Assembly (NCBI RefSeq): GCF_004761975.1
Contig: NZ_RQII01000052.1
Location: forward strand, 1-34,647
DNA: 34,647 nucleotides
Direction: 5' to 3'
From: Planococcus koreensis
Lineage (GTDB): Bacteria; Bacillota; Bacilli; Bacillales_A; Planococcaceae
Position numbers and translations under genes: made by a program. This document shows positions 15,732 to 25,684 of this stretch, piece after piece (positions within the stretch are counted from its first letter, which is position 1; each line of letters starts with the position of its first letter). The notes under the pieces were generated by a model that had not been told where the DNA came from, did not search any database, and saw only the letters and a program-made list of their open reading frames with translations.

Positions 15732-17942
15732 GTGCCGATTTTTTATAACGGTTCCACTCGGGAGTTTCATCTGCAAACTGAAAAAACAAGTTATATTTTT
15801 AGCGTTTTGGAAAATGGCCAGCTGGGCCAGCTTTATTATGGGAAAAAGCTGCGCCATCGGGAGTCCTTTCAGCGCTTGTTCCATGTGGAGGCGACTCCGA
15901 ATACCGCTTGCGTCAATGAAGGCGACCTCGTATTTTCATTGGATATATTGAAACAGGAATACCCGGCCTTCGGAACGACGGATTTTCGGGAGCCTGCTTA
16001 CCAGGTGCTGCAAGAAAACGGCAGCCGCATCACGCATTTCGTCTATCAAGACCACAGCATCCGTCAAGGGAAGAACAAGCTGGAAGGCTTGCCTGCGACG
16101 TATGTGGAGAGCGAGGACGAGGCGGCCACTTTGGAAATTTCTTTATACGATAAAGAAATCGACGTTGAAATCCGGCTTTCGTATACGGTATTCGATGAAC
16201 TGAATGCAATTACCCGCTCAGCTCGCTTTATCAATCACGGACAAGCAGAAGTGAATGTGGCGAGAGCGATGAGCGCCAGCATTGATTTGACGGATTCGAA
16301 TTTTGAAATGGTGCAGCTGTCCGGTGCCTGGTCCAGAGAGCGGCACATCAAAAACCGCAAACTGGTTCCCGGCATGCAAAGCATTGCCAGCACAAGGGGC
16401 ACGAGCAGTGCCCAGCACAACCCGTTTCTTGCACTTAAACGGCCGGAAACAACCGAACACCAAGGTGAAGTGTACGGCATGAGCCTGGTGTACAGCGGCA
16501 ATTTCCTGGCGCAGGTGGAAGTGGATCATTACGACGTAAGCCGTTTGATGATCGGCATCAACCCGTTCGAGTTCAATTGGCTGCTGAAAAGTGGAGAAGC
16601 TTTCCAGACGCCGGAAGTGGTGCTGGTTTATTCGGCTGAAGGTTTGAATGACATGAGCCAGACTTTCCACCGCCTGTTCCGGACGCGTTTGGCCCGCGGG
16701 CAATGGCGCGATCGCGAACGTCCGGTGCTGATCAACAACTGGGAAGCGACGTATTTCGATTTTGATGAAAAGAAAATCTTTGAACTCGCGAAGGCATCCA
16801 AGGCATTGGGTGTGGAGTTATTTGTTTTGGACGACGGTTGGTTCGGCAAGCGGGACAGCGATACGACGTCGTTAGGCGATTGGACGCCCGATTCCCGCAA
16901 ATTGCCGAATGGCCTGACCCAATTGGCAAAAGACATTAACGGCCTGGGCATGGAATTCGGTTTGTGGTTTGAGCCGGAAATGGTGTCGAAAGTCAGCGAA
17001 TTGTATAAAGCCCATCCTGAATGGGTGATCCGCGTGCCAAACCGCCAAATGTCGCATGGCAGAAATCAGCTGGTCCTCGATTTTTCAAGGCAGGAAGTGG
17101 TGGATTATATCCATGGATTGATGGCTGGCGTGTTGCGGGATGCACCGATTTCCTATGTGAAATGGGACATGAACCGCTATATGACCGAAGTCGGTTCGCT
17201 GGACTTGCCGGCAGACAGGCAGCGCGAAGTGGCGCACCGCTACATTCTTGGCGTCTATTCCTTATACGAACGCTTAACGGCGGAATTCCCTCACGTCTTG
17301 TTCGAATCCTGCGCAGGAGGCGGCAGCCGGTTCGATCCAGGCATGCTGCATTACGCGCCGCAAGGCTGGACGAGTGACGACACCGATGCGGTCGAACGCT
17401 TGAAAATCCAATACGGCACATCGCTGGTTTACCCGATCTCTTCAATGGGCGCCCACGTCTCCGCAGTGCCCAACCATCAAGTTGGCCGGATGACGAGCCT
17501 CGAGACCCGTGCAAACGTCGCTTATTTCGGTGCTTTTGGCTACGAACTTGATGTCACCATGATGACGGAAGCGGAAAAAGAAACAGTGAAACAGCAAATC
17601 GCTTTCTATAAAGAAAATCGTTCGCTGATTCAGCAAGGGCGATTTTACCGCATCGAGAGTCCATTTGCTGAAGACGGCAACCGCACCAGCTGGGTGGCCG
17701 TTTCCGAAGACCAACGCGAGGCCATGCTCGGCTTTTACCAAGTCCTGGCGCAGCCGAACCCTGGGCTCACACGCATTTTCTTCAAAGGGTTAAACCCGGA
17801 ATTCGAATACGCAATCGAAGGGATGGACGATACCTTTTACGGCGATGAATTGATGGCTGCAGGATTCCAGCTCAACCGCATCCGCTCCAACGAACACCCA
17901 TCTGACTTCTCATCAATTGTTCTAAAGTTGAAGCAAGTGTAA
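15732..17942 (+). CDS. Alpha-galactosidase, glycoside hydrolase family 36
   Basis: 736 residues, the usual length for tetrameric bacterial GH36 enzymes. An N-terminal beta-sandwich (about 1-325) precedes a catalytic barrel and a C-terminal beta domain. The nucleophile is Asp479 in VKWDMNRYM and the acid/base is Asp549 in WTSDDTDA; these agree with D478 and D548 of the Geobacillus enzyme. FVLDDGWFG and SCAGGGSRFDPGML are also family marks. A GTG at 15711 is in frame, but AGGAGG lies after it; the GTG at 15732, 6 bases past GGAGG (15721-15725), is the likely start. With no signal peptide, it acts in the cytoplasm on imported alpha-galactosides such as melibiose, raffinose or galactomannan fragments. 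Confidence 0.95.
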   Translation: MPIFYNGSTREFHLQTEKTSYIFSVLENGQLGQLYYGKKLRHRESFQRLFHVEATPNTACVNEGDLVFSLDILKQEYPAFGTTDFREPAYQVLQENGSRITHFVYQDHSIRQGKNKLEGLPATYVESEDEAATLEISLYDKEIDVEIRLSYTVFDELNAITRSARFINHGQAEVNVARAMSASIDLTDSNFEMVQLSGAWSRERHIKNRKLVPGMQSIASTRGTSSAQHNPFLALKRPETTEHQGEVYGMSLVYSGNFLAQVEVDHYDVSRLMIGINPFEFNWLLKSGEAFQTPEVVLVYSAEGLNDMSQTFHRLFRTRLARGQWRDRERPVLINNWEATYFDFDEKKIFELAKASKALGVELFVLDDGWFGKRDSDTTSLGDWTPDSRKLPNGLTQLAKDINGLGMEFGLWFEPEMVSKVSELYKAHPEWVIRVPNRQMSHGRNQLVLDFSRQEVVDYIHGLMAGVLRDAPISYVKWDMNRYMTEVGSLDLPADRQREVAHRYILGVYSLYERLTAEFPHVLFESCAGGGSRFDPGMLHYAPQGWTSDDTDAVERLKIQYGTSLVYPISSMGAHVSAVPNHQVGRMTSLETRANVAYFGAFGYELDVTMMTEAEKETVKQQIAFYKENRSLIQQGRFYRIESPFAEDGNRTSWVAVSEDQREAMLGFYQVLAQPNPGLTRIFFKGLNPEFEYAIEGMDDTFYGDELMAAGFQLNRIRSNEHPSDFSSIVLKLKQV

Positions 17943-17957
17943 TAGGGTAGAGCTTCG

Positions 17958-17971
17958 GTTAAGCGCTGACG
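17958..17971 (+). promoter_or_regulatory. Weak cre-like palindrome between GH36 and GH35 genes
   Basis: GTTAAGCGCTGACG shares GTTAAGCGCT with the better cre-like site at 12382-12395. The outer half departs from consensus, so function is uncertain. Confidence 0.3.
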
Positions 17972-18021
17972 CTGAATACCGACAATTCAACCTCATTCCA
18001 ACTCACATAGGAGGCGTCGAA

Positions 18022-19746
18022 GTGCTGACTGTTCAAAACGAATCGTTTTATTTTAAAGGGGAGCCTTTCCAAATCCTATCAGGCGGCATGCATTATTTCC
18101 GCACGGTGCCGGAACAATGGGAAGACCGCTTGCTGAAATTGAAGGCCCTGGGGCTGAATACAGTTGAAACCTACATTCCGTGGAATTTCCATGAACCGAA
18201 AAAAGGGGAGTTCAATTTTTCTGGAATGGCGGATATCGAACGTTTTATCGAACTGGCGCATAGATTAGGGCTTTACGTGATTTTGCGTCCGGCGCCGTAT
18301 ATTTGCGCAGAATGGGAAATGGGCGGCTTGCCGTCGTGGCTCCTGAAGCATAAAAGCTTGGTCATGAGAAGCAGCCATCCGTCTTTTCTGAAGCATGTAT
18401 CAGATTATTTCGCTGAATTGCTGCCAAAGTTTAAAAAGCATTTGTACCAAAACGGCGGACCGGTCATCGCCATGCAAATCGAAAACGAATACGGTGCGTA
18501 TGGCAACGATGGGGCGTACCTGGCATTTTACAAAGAACAATACGAAAAGCATGAACTGGATACATTCCTCTTCACATCAGACGGCCCGGACTTTATCAAG
18601 CAAGGCTCAATGCCGGATGTCACAACGACGCTGAACTTCGGTTCGCGCGTCGGCGAAGCGTTCGATGCACTGGAAGCGTTCAAGCCAGGATCACCGAAAA
18701 TGGTGGCCGAGTTTTGGATCGGCTGGTTTGATTATTGGACGGGTGAGCACACAGTGCGGAGCGGGGAAGATGTGTCTGCAGTTTTCAAGGAAATCATGGA
18801 AAAGAACATTTCCGTTAATTTCTATATGTTCCATGGAGGCACGAACTTCGGCTTCATGAACGGCGCCAATCATTACGATATCTATTACCCGACAATCACC
18901 AGCTACGATTACGACAGCTTGCTGACAGAGGGCGGGGCCATTACTGAGAAATACAAGGCGGTCAAAAAGGTATTGAGCGAGTATCGCGAAGTGCCAGCGG
19001 ATTTTGTGGAGGCACCATCGGCGAAAGCATATGGAGAGGTCATGCTTACGGAATCCGTCAGTTTGTTCGACGTCCTGGAAGCCATCAGCGGCAAAGCCGA
19101 GCACATTGTGCCGCTGGCAATGGAAGACATCGACCAATCATACGGCTATACGCTTTACCGCACGACGGTCAATCGCCAAGGCGCCTTGAAATTCAACTCC
19201 AGCAACATCCGCGACCGAGGCTTCATCTACATCAATGGCCGCTGCGTTGCGACAACGTATATCAACGATACGGAAAAAGAGCTCGTCCTCGATTTTCCGG
19301 AAGCGGTGAACACATTGGAAATCCTGGTTGAAAACATGGGGCGCGCCAATTACGGCGAACACTTGACCGATCCAAAAGGGCTCGTCAAAAATCCATGGCT
19401 CGGCGAGCAATATTTCTTCCATTGGGAGATGTTCAAAGTGGAGCTGGACCGTTTGCCTGAAGTTTACGGCATCAACCAGGACCAGCGCTTCCCGAAATTC
19501 TACCGCGGTTCGTTTGACGCAGCGGATGGCCTGGATACATATGTCGATCTGCACGGTTTCACAAAAGGCAACGTCTTCATCAACGGCTTTAACCTCGGCC
19601 GCTATTGGAACACAGCGGGGCCGCAGCAGCGGCTTTACTTGCCGGGGCCTTTATTGAAAAACGAGAACAATGAAATTGTCGTGTTGGAACTTGAAAACAC
19701 GGCAACCGACCAAATCCAATTGCTGGATCAGCCGAAGCTTGGGTGA
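18022..19746 (+). CDS. Beta-galactosidase, glycoside hydrolase family 35
   Basis: 574 residues, close to the roughly 590 of compact bacterial GH35 enzymes such as BgaC. The N-terminal TIM barrel carries acid/base Glu156 (QIENEYGAYGND) and nucleophile Glu230 (MVAEFWIGWFDYW). C-terminal beta-sandwich domains contain the conserved GNVFINGFNLGRYW. The start is GTG, 7 bases after AGGAGG (18009-18014). No signal peptide, so it is cytoplasmic. Enzymes of this type often prefer beta-1,3-galactosyl ends, complementing the GH42 enzyme encoded 30 bp downstream; that preference is family knowledge, not visible here. Confidence 0.95.
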   Translation: MLTVQNESFYFKGEPFQILSGGMHYFRTVPEQWEDRLLKLKALGLNTVETYIPWNFHEPKKGEFNFSGMADIERFIELAHRLGLYVILRPAPYICAEWEMGGLPSWLLKHKSLVMRSSHPSFLKHVSDYFAELLPKFKKHLYQNGGPVIAMQIENEYGAYGNDGAYLAFYKEQYEKHELDTFLFTSDGPDFIKQGSMPDVTTTLNFGSRVGEAFDALEAFKPGSPKMVAEFWIGWFDYWTGEHTVRSGEDVSAVFKEIMEKNISVNFYMFHGGTNFGFMNGANHYDIYYPTITSYDYDSLLTEGGAITEKYKAVKKVLSEYREVPADFVEAPSAKAYGEVMLTESVSLFDVLEAISGKAEHIVPLAMEDIDQSYGYTLYRTTVNRQGALKFNSSNIRDRGFIYINGRCVATTYINDTEKELVLDFPEAVNTLEILVENMGRANYGEHLTDPKGLVKNPWLGEQYFFHWEMFKVELDRLPEVYGINQDQRFPKFYRGSFDAADGLDTYVDLHGFTKGNVFINGFNLGRYWNTAGPQQRLYLPGPLLKNENNEIVVLELENTATDQIQLLDQPKLG

Positions 19747-19776
19747 TCGAAGCGGAACCAGAAGGGATGGAAAAAC

Positions 19777-21807
19777 ATGATCAACGATAAATTGCCGAAA
19801 ATCTGGCACGGTGGGGACTACAACCCGGAACAATGGGATTCAAAAGAAATTTGGGACGAAGACGTCCGCATGTTCAAGCTGGCGGGCATCGACGTTGCGA
19901 CATTGAATGTCTTTTCATGGGCATTAAATCAGCCGAATGAAGAAACGTATAATTTTGACTGGCTCGACGATAAGATCAACCGCCTTTACGAAAACGGCAT
20001 TTACACATGCCTCGCAACAAGTACGGCTGCGCATCCGGCATGGATGGCGAAGAAATACCCGGACGTTTTGCGCGTGGATTTCTACGGCAGAAAACGGAAA
20101 TTCGGCAGCCGCCACAACTCGTGCCCGAACAGCCCGACGTACCGCGAGTATTCAGAGAAGATTGCAGAGCAATTAGCAGAGCGCTACAAAGACCACCCGG
20201 CCGTCTTGATCTGGCATGTGTCCAACGAATACGGCGGCTATTGTTATTGCGACAATTGCCAAAGCGCATTCCGCGAGTGGCTGAGCGACAAATACGGCAC
20301 GCTTGAAAAGCTCAACATAGCGTGGAATACCGGATTCTGGGGCCATACATTCTACGAATGGGACGAAATCGTTGCACCGAGTATGCTGAGTGAAGAACGC
20401 GAAAACAACGAATCCGATTTCCAGGGCATTTCACTCGATTACCGCCGTTTCCAATCGGACAGCCTACTCGATTGCTACAAGCTTGAATACAATGCGATCC
20501 GCAAGCACGTGCCGAATACGCCGATCACAACCAACCTGATGGGCACGTATCCGATGCTGGATTATTTCAAATGGGCGAAAGAAATGGACGTCGTATCATG
20601 GGACAATTACCCGGCGATCGATACGCCGTTCAGTTACACGGCCATGACGCACGATTTGATGCGCGGATTGAAGAACGGCCAGCCGTTCATGCTGATGGAG
20701 CAGACGCCGAGCCAGCAAAACTGGCAGCCGTATAATTCCTTGAAACGCCCAGGCGTCATGCGTTTGTGGAGCTACCAGGCAATCGGCCGCGGAGCGGATA
20801 CGATCCTTTACTTCCAGCTGCGGCGTTCAGTCGGTGCTTGCGAGAAATACCACGGAGCGGTCATTGAACACGTCGGACACGAAAACACGCGCGTATTCAA
20901 TGAAGTGGCGCAAATCGGCAATGAGTTCAAAGGATTGGGCGATACCTTGCTTGATGCACGGGTCAATGCCAAAGTGGCGATCGTCTTTGATTGGGAAAAC
21001 CGCTGGGCAGTGGAACTATCAAGCGGGCCTTCGGTGTCGCTTGACTACGTCAACGAAGTCCATAAATATTACGATGCGCTTTACAAGCTGAATGTCCAAG
21101 TCGATATGATCGGCGTGGAAGAAGACTTGAGCCAATACGATGTCGTCATTGCTCCGATTTTGTACATGGTCAAAGAAGGCTATGCAGCGAAAGTCGAGGC
21201 GTTTGTTGAAAACGGCGGCACGTTCCTGACGACGTTCTTCAGCGGCATCGTCAACGAAACCGACATCGTCACATTGGGCGGCTACCCAGGCGAATTGCGT
21301 AATGTCCTTGGCATTTGGGCGGAGGAAATCGATGCGCTTCATCCGGATGAGACGAACCAAATTGTGCTGAAAGATGACCGCGGCAGCATGAGCGGCAGTT
21401 ATTCATGCAATTTGCTGTTTGACTTGATCCATACCGAAGGCGCAGAAGCCGTCGCAGAATACGGCTCTGACTTCTACAAAGGCATGCCGGTTCTGACGGT
21501 CAATCAATTCGGCAAAGGGAAAGCGTGGTACGTGGCGTCAAGCCCGGATGCGGAATTCCTCGTCGACTTCCTGCAGACGGTGTGCGAAGAAGCGGGCGTC
21601 GAGCCGTTGCTGGCAGTACCTGCAGGCATCGAAACGACGGAACGCGTGAAAGATGGCCAAACCTACCTGTTTGTGCTGAACCACAATGCTGAACAAGCGA
21701 CGATCGATTTGCAAGACAGCCAGTACCAGGAATTGCTGACGGATCAGCAATTGAACGGGAACGTGGAGCTCGAAGCGAAAGGCGTCTTGATTTTAGCGAA
21801 AGTGTAA
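19777..21807 (+). CDS. Beta-galactosidase, glycoside hydrolase family 42
   Basis: 676 residues, typical of GH42. The catalytic barrel carries acid/base Glu151 (WHVSNEYGGY) and nucleophile Glu308 (FMLMEQTPSQQNW). Four cysteines (Cys116, 156, 158, 161; the last three in CYCDNC) match the zinc site of the Thermus enzyme. A trimerisation domain and a small C-terminal beta domain follow. AGAAGGGATGG precedes the ATG. No signal peptide. GH42 enzymes act on beta-1,4/1,6-galacto-oligosaccharides, often from plant galactan, and sometimes lactose. Last gene of the galactoside operon; its terminator is at 21837-21878. Confidence 0.96.
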   Translation: MINDKLPKIWHGGDYNPEQWDSKEIWDEDVRMFKLAGIDVATLNVFSWALNQPNEETYNFDWLDDKINRLYENGIYTCLATSTAAHPAWMAKKYPDVLRVDFYGRKRKFGSRHNSCPNSPTYREYSEKIAEQLAERYKDHPAVLIWHVSNEYGGYCYCDNCQSAFREWLSDKYGTLEKLNIAWNTGFWGHTFYEWDEIVAPSMLSEERENNESDFQGISLDYRRFQSDSLLDCYKLEYNAIRKHVPNTPITTNLMGTYPMLDYFKWAKEMDVVSWDNYPAIDTPFSYTAMTHDLMRGLKNGQPFMLMEQTPSQQNWQPYNSLKRPGVMRLWSYQAIGRGADTILYFQLRRSVGACEKYHGAVIEHVGHENTRVFNEVAQIGNEFKGLGDTLLDARVNAKVAIVFDWENRWAVELSSGPSVSLDYVNEVHKYYDALYKLNVQVDMIGVEEDLSQYDVVIAPILYMVKEGYAAKVEAFVENGGTFLTTFFSGIVNETDIVTLGGYPGELRNVLGIWAEEIDALHPDETNQIVLKDDRGSMSGSYSCNLLFDLIHTEGAEAVAEYGSDFYKGMPVLTVNQFGKGKAWYVASSPDAEFLVDFLQTVCEEAGVEPLLAVPAGIETTERVKDGQTYLFVLNHNAEQATIDLQDSQYQELLTDQQLNGNVELEAKGVLILAKV

Positions 21808-21836
21808 AACGGATTTGCTGACAAAAGGAAAGACAC

Positions 21837-21878
21837 AAAAACAGGCTGACCCTTGAAAAAGGATCAGCCTGTTTTTTT
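21837..21878. terminator. Bidirectional terminator between GH42 and galT
   Basis: AACAGGCTGA..CCTT pairs with AAGG..TCAGCCTGTT around GAAA, with one mismatch. A and T runs flank both sides, so it serves both convergent operons. Confidence 0.92.
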
Positions 21879-21883
21879 ATGCG

Positions 21884-23377
21884 TTATGGACAGACACCTT
21901 GTTTGTTCAAGGTGCTGATAAAGCGTTCGAATGCAGCCGCTTCTTTTAACACGCCGGCGTCTTCCAGCACGCGGACGAATTTTTTCCCCAGTTCTTTTTG
22001 CAGGAGAACTTCGACATCTTCACGTAGAGTAAGAACGCCATATTGCACTTTTAGCTGTTCAGCCCATTCGAGGTGGGGAGCAGCTACATTATGTGCATGT
22101 CCGAGCAGAAACTCCTCGATTTCCGCCAGTTCTTCTTTTAAGCGGGGCGGCAAGACGGCAAGCCCCATCACTTCGATCAAACCGATGTTTTCTTTTTTGA
22201 TGTGCTGGACATCTGAGTGCGGGTGGAAAATCCCGGACGGATATTCCTCAGTTGTCCGGTTGTTCCGCAGCACCAAGTCGATTTCGAACAGCCCGTTGCG
22301 GTTTCGCGCAATCGGCGTAATCGTGTTATGCGGTGTATCGCCAGTAAATGCCAGGACATTTGCTGCTTCATCGGAATAATTTCTCCACGTCTGTAAAATC
22401 TCATCGGCAGCATTCACCAGCTTGCCGATTTCTTCGCCTTTCAAGCGGATCACCGACATCGGCCATTTGACGACAGAGGCAGCGATATCCGGATGGGAAG
22501 TGAGCGGAAACGTAAAAGCTTCTTCCGCATTGGTCATCGCAAATTCATAGCGCCCGGCCTGGTAATGGTCGTGGCTTAGAATGGATCCTCCGACAATCGG
22601 CAAATCGGCGTTTGAACCGATAAAGTAATGAGGGAACCGTGCTGTAAAAGCAAGCAGGCGCTCAAATCCGCCGCGGTCGATTTTCATGTCACGGTGTTCT
22701 TCAGACAGCAAAATACTGTGCTCGTTGTAGTAGACATACGGCGAATACTGGAAATACCAGTTTTCCCCGGTAAGAGGGATGTTGACGACACGGTGGTTTG
22801 CCCGTGCCGGGTAGCCAATCCGTCCAGCATAGCCTTCGTTTTCCTTGCACAAGAGGCATTTCGGGTAACAAAGCGTTTGTTTCATCTCACGTTCCCGTTT
22901 GATTTGCTCCGGATCTTTTTCCGGTTTCGACAAATTGATCGTAATGTCCATCTTGCCGTAAACCGTATCCGCTTTATAAGAAATGTTTTTCCTGATGCGG
23001 TTCATCTGGATGTAATTGCTGTTTTTGCTTAATTCATAAAAATAATCGGTTGCGGCGATCGGCGACTCGGCATATTGTTCATTGAATAAAGCGTTGATGG
23101 AAGAAGGGCGGGCCACAAAGCAATTCATGATATTGGCCGACAGCATTTCCTTATCGTCAAAGATATCCGGAATCACGCCTTGCTGCACGGCATAGCCGAT
23201 CAAGTTTTCCAGCAGGTTCGGAATGGTATCCGCTGCAGGTTCGACGGCGTGTTCAGGAAACGATTCCAGCCCCAGCAGATTCATCACCTGGTTGCGGGCG
23301 TAATCGATATCATCCGTTTCTATCAAGTTTGTTTCGATGGCTTTGTGAATAAGTCCAAGAAGATTTTCGTAAACCAT
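21884..23377 (-). CDS. galT: UDP-glucose-hexose-1-phosphate uridylyltransferase (class II GalT)
   Basis: 497 residues, the length of the Firmicutes class II GalT rather than the roughly 350 of class I. The active-site HxHxQ is SHDHYQAG in GGSILSHDHYQAG. It exchanges UMP between UDP-glucose and galactose-1-phosphate. An open frame continues upstream to 23428, but AAAGGAAG sits about 8 bases before the ATG at 23377, which is chosen. It starts 2 bases after the galE stop. Third gene of galK-galE-galT on the minus strand. Confidence 0.96.
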   Translation of the reverse strand: MVYENLLGLIHKAIETNLIETDDIDYARNQVMNLLGLESFPEHAVEPAADTIPNLLENLIGYAVQQGVIPDIFDDKEMLSANIMNCFVARPSSINALFNEQYAESPIAATDYFYELSKNSNYIQMNRIRKNISYKADTVYGKMDITINLSKPEKDPEQIKREREMKQTLCYPKCLLCKENEGYAGRIGYPARANHRVVNIPLTGENWYFQYSPYVYYNEHSILLSEEHRDMKIDRGGFERLLAFTARFPHYFIGSNADLPIVGGSILSHDHYQAGRYEFAMTNAEEAFTFPLTSHPDIAASVVKWPMSVIRLKGEEIGKLVNAADEILQTWRNYSDEAANVLAFTGDTPHNTITPIARNRNGLFEIDLVLRNNRTTEEYPSGIFHPHSDVQHIKKENIGLIEVMGLAVLPPRLKEELAEIEEFLLGHAHNVAAPHLEWAEQLKVQYGVLTLREDVEVLLQKELGKKFVRVLEDAGVLKEAAAFERFISTLNKQGVCP

Positions 23378-23379
23378 TT

Positions 23380-24375
23380 TCACACTTCCTTTTCGTAGCC
23401 TGCAGGATGAGAAGAATGCCAGTTCCATGCATCTCCGATGATTTTATCCACCGACGTATGGACGGGGTTCCAGCCCAATACTTGTTTGGCTTTATCCGAA
23501 CTGGCGATCAGCGTGCCCGGATCGCCGGCTCTGCGGGGACCTATTTTGACCGGAATTTCTTTGCCGGTTACAGCACGCGCTGCCGCAATCATTTCATTTA
23601 CGGAAAAGCCTTGGCTGCTGCCAAGATTGAAGATGTCGCTTTCTCCGCCTTTTTTCAAATAATCCAATGCCAATAAATGCGCTTTGATGAGGTCTTCGAC
23701 ATGGACATAGTCGCGGATGCACGTGCCGTCGGGCGTGTCGTAATCATCGCCGAAAACGGTGATTTCTTTTCGCTGCCCTAATGCTGTCTGCAAGATGAGA
23801 GGGACCAGATGTGATTCAGGACGGTGGTCTTCGCCGATTTCCGCCGTTTCTCTAGCACCAGCGACGTTAAAATAACGCAGTGAAACAAATTTCAAGTCGT
23901 GTGCCAATCCCGTCCACTTCATCATTTTTTCCATCGTCAGCTTGGTTTCGCCGTAAGTGTTCGCCGGGTTGGTCGGCATCGTCTCGGTAATCGGCACCGC
24001 TTCCGGCTCGCCGTATGTAGCGGCGGTAGAAGAGAAGACGATTTTATTGACGTTATGCGCAATCATGGTTTTCAATAGCACTTGGGTGCCGTATACATTA
24101 TTATCGAAATACTTTAGCGGATTTTCCATCGATTCACCAACCAGGGAATTGGCGGCAAAGTGGAGGACCGTATCAATCGACTCGTTCTCAAAAACCGTGT
24201 TCAGGAAATCGGCATTCCGGATATCGCCTTCGTAAAAAACAGCCTCTGGATGGATAGCGCCAAGATTGCCCGTCTCCAAATTATCAACAATGACGACGCT
24301 GTTTCCTTCACCGATCAATTGGTAAACTGCGTGTGAACCGATATAGCCTGCTCCGCCCAATACTAAAACACTCAT
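23380..24375 (-). CDS. galE: UDP-glucose 4-epimerase
   Basis: 331 residues, a short-chain dehydrogenase fold. The NAD site GGAGYIGSH lies at 7-15, the catalytic Tyr141 and Lys145 in YGETK, and Ser/Thr at 116-117. It regenerates UDP-glucose from UDP-galactose. An in-frame TTG at 24381 is only 2 bases from AGGAG (24384-24388); the ATG at 24375 has proper spacing and is chosen. It begins 2 bases after the galK stop, so the operon is tightly coupled. Confidence 0.97.
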   Translation of the reverse strand: MSVLVLGGAGYIGSHAVYQLIGEGNSVVIVDNLETGNLGAIHPEAVFYEGDIRNADFLNTVFENESIDTVLHFAANSLVGESMENPLKYFDNNVYGTQVLLKTMIAHNVNKIVFSSTAATYGEPEAVPITETMPTNPANTYGETKLTMEKMMKWTGLAHDLKFVSLRYFNVAGARETAEIGEDHRPESHLVPLILQTALGQRKEITVFGDDYDTPDGTCIRDYVHVEDLIKAHLLALDYLKKGGESDIFNLGSSQGFSVNEMIAAARAVTGKEIPVKIGPRRAGDPGTLIASSDKAKQVLGWNPVHTSVDKIIGDAWNWHSSHPAGYEKEV

Positions 24376-24377
24376 AG

Positions 24378-25556
24378 TCAAAACTCCTCTCTAAGTTCTT
24401 TCGCACCATCCGAAATTTTCGCTTCGTAAAATGAAGGGGAATAACCGAATTCTTCTGTATAGCTCGCCGCAAGGTTCTCTTTGAAACTGTTTACCTGCGC
24501 CTCGTGGACGATGGCGATGGCGCATCCGCCAAAGCCGGCACCGGTCATCCGCGCACCGAGTACGCCCGGATGCGCCCACGCCAGTTCCGCAATTTTATCC
24601 AGCTCTGCGCCGGTGACTTCGTAATCATCGCGAAGCGAGACGTGGGAGACGTTCATCAATTTCCCGAACGCTTCCAGGTGGCCTTGCTCGAGTTCTTTCA
24701 GCGCCAGCAGGGTGCGTTCGTTTTCATAGACCGCATGCTTGGCCCGTTTCAGGTTTGTGTTATTGGCGATGAGGTGTTTCGCCTCTTCGAATTTTTCTGC
24801 CGTCAACTCGCCTAAGCTGCTGATGGGCAGCTCTGTGCGCAAATCAGCCAGCGCTTGTTCACATTCCGCACGGCGTTCATTGTATTTTGAAGCGGCCAAT
24901 GTCCGCTGTTTATTGGAATTGATAATGACGATTTCGTGATCGGCCAAATCGATGGGAGCGTAATGATAATCGAGTGTTTGGCAATTCAGCAATAGCGCAA
25001 AGTCTTTTTTTCCTTTGCCGATTGCAAACTGGTCCATAATGCCGCTATTGACGCCGATATACTGATTTTCCACGTTTTGTCCCAACTGAATCATACGCAG
25101 CCGTTCTATTTCCAGGTTGAACAGGCCTTCAAGAACCACGCCTGTCGCCATTTCAATTGAAGCGGAAGAAGAGAGCCCGGCACCGTTCGGAATGTTTCCG
25201 TAGAACAGAATATCCATTCCATGAGAGATAGAAAAACCATCTTTTACAATATGCTGGATCATGCCTTTCGGAAAGTTCGCCCAGTCGTGGTCGGGGTTGA
25301 AAGACAAGTCGCCCAACTCACATTCAATTATGCCTTGCTCCGGAAAATTCAGCGAGTAGAATCGCAATTTTTGATCGCTGCGCGGGCTGGCAACAGCATA
25401 AGTGCCAAGGGAAATAGCAGCTGGAAACACATGGCCGCCGTTGTAATCGGTATGTTCGCCGATCAGATTGATGCGGCCAGGCGCAAAAAAGAAGCGCGGT
25501 TCGACATCGGTTTCGAAGATTTCATGAAAAACTTGAGACAATTCGTTTTGGTTCAT
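24378..25556 (-). CDS. galK: Galactokinase
   Basis: 392 residues, a GHMP kinase. The galactokinase signature GRINLIGEHTDYNGG (27-41), ATP-binding PNGAGLSSSAS (123-133), catalytic Asp175 (GIMDQF) and C-terminal MTGAGFGGCA are all intact. It phosphorylates alpha-galactose supplied by GalM. GGGGGAA precedes the ATG. First gene of the minus-strand gal operon, with a strong SigA promoter and a palindromic operator candidate. Confidence 0.97.
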   Translation of the reverse strand: MNQNELSQVFHEIFETDVEPRFFFAPGRINLIGEHTDYNGGHVFPAAISLGTYAVASPRSDQKLRFYSLNFPEQGIIECELGDLSFNPDHDWANFPKGMIQHIVKDGFSISHGMDILFYGNIPNGAGLSSSASIEMATGVVLEGLFNLEIERLRMIQLGQNVENQYIGVNSGIMDQFAIGKGKKDFALLLNCQTLDYHYAPIDLADHEIVIINSNKQRTLAASKYNERRAECEQALADLRTELPISSLGELTAEKFEEAKHLIANNTNLKRAKHAVYENERTLLALKELEQGHLEAFGKLMNVSHVSLRDDYEVTGAELDKIAELAWAHPGVLGARMTGAGFGGCAIAIVHEAQVNSFKENLAASYTEEFGYSPSFYEAKISDGAKELREEF

Positions 25557-25581
25557 CTTATTTCCCCCAATACTTTGTAAA

Positions 25582-25594
25582 TTAATTTAATTAA
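25582..25594. promoter_or_regulatory. Perfect 13-bp palindrome, candidate ROK operator
   Basis: TTAATTTAATTAA is a perfect inverted repeat around a central T. It lies 5 bases downstream of the galK -10, over the expected start point, an ideal place for repression. AT-rich palindromes are typical of XylR/NagC-type ROK operators. The ROK gene is divergent, 400 bp away. Confidence 0.6.
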
Positions 25595-25598
25595 CATA

Positions 25599-25627
25599 AG
25601 TATAGAGTAATTTGGTAAACTATACAA
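25599..25627 (-). promoter_or_regulatory. SigA promoter of galK-galE-galT
   Basis: On the minus strand, TTGTAT (25622-25627), a 17-base spacer and TATACT (25599-25604) make a near-consensus promoter about 45 bases before the galK ATG. Confidence 0.85.
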
Positions 25628-25684
25628 TAACGAGATTGAAAGCCATTATGGGTGACAGATTTGGGTAAAAGAGTTAGTTATAAT

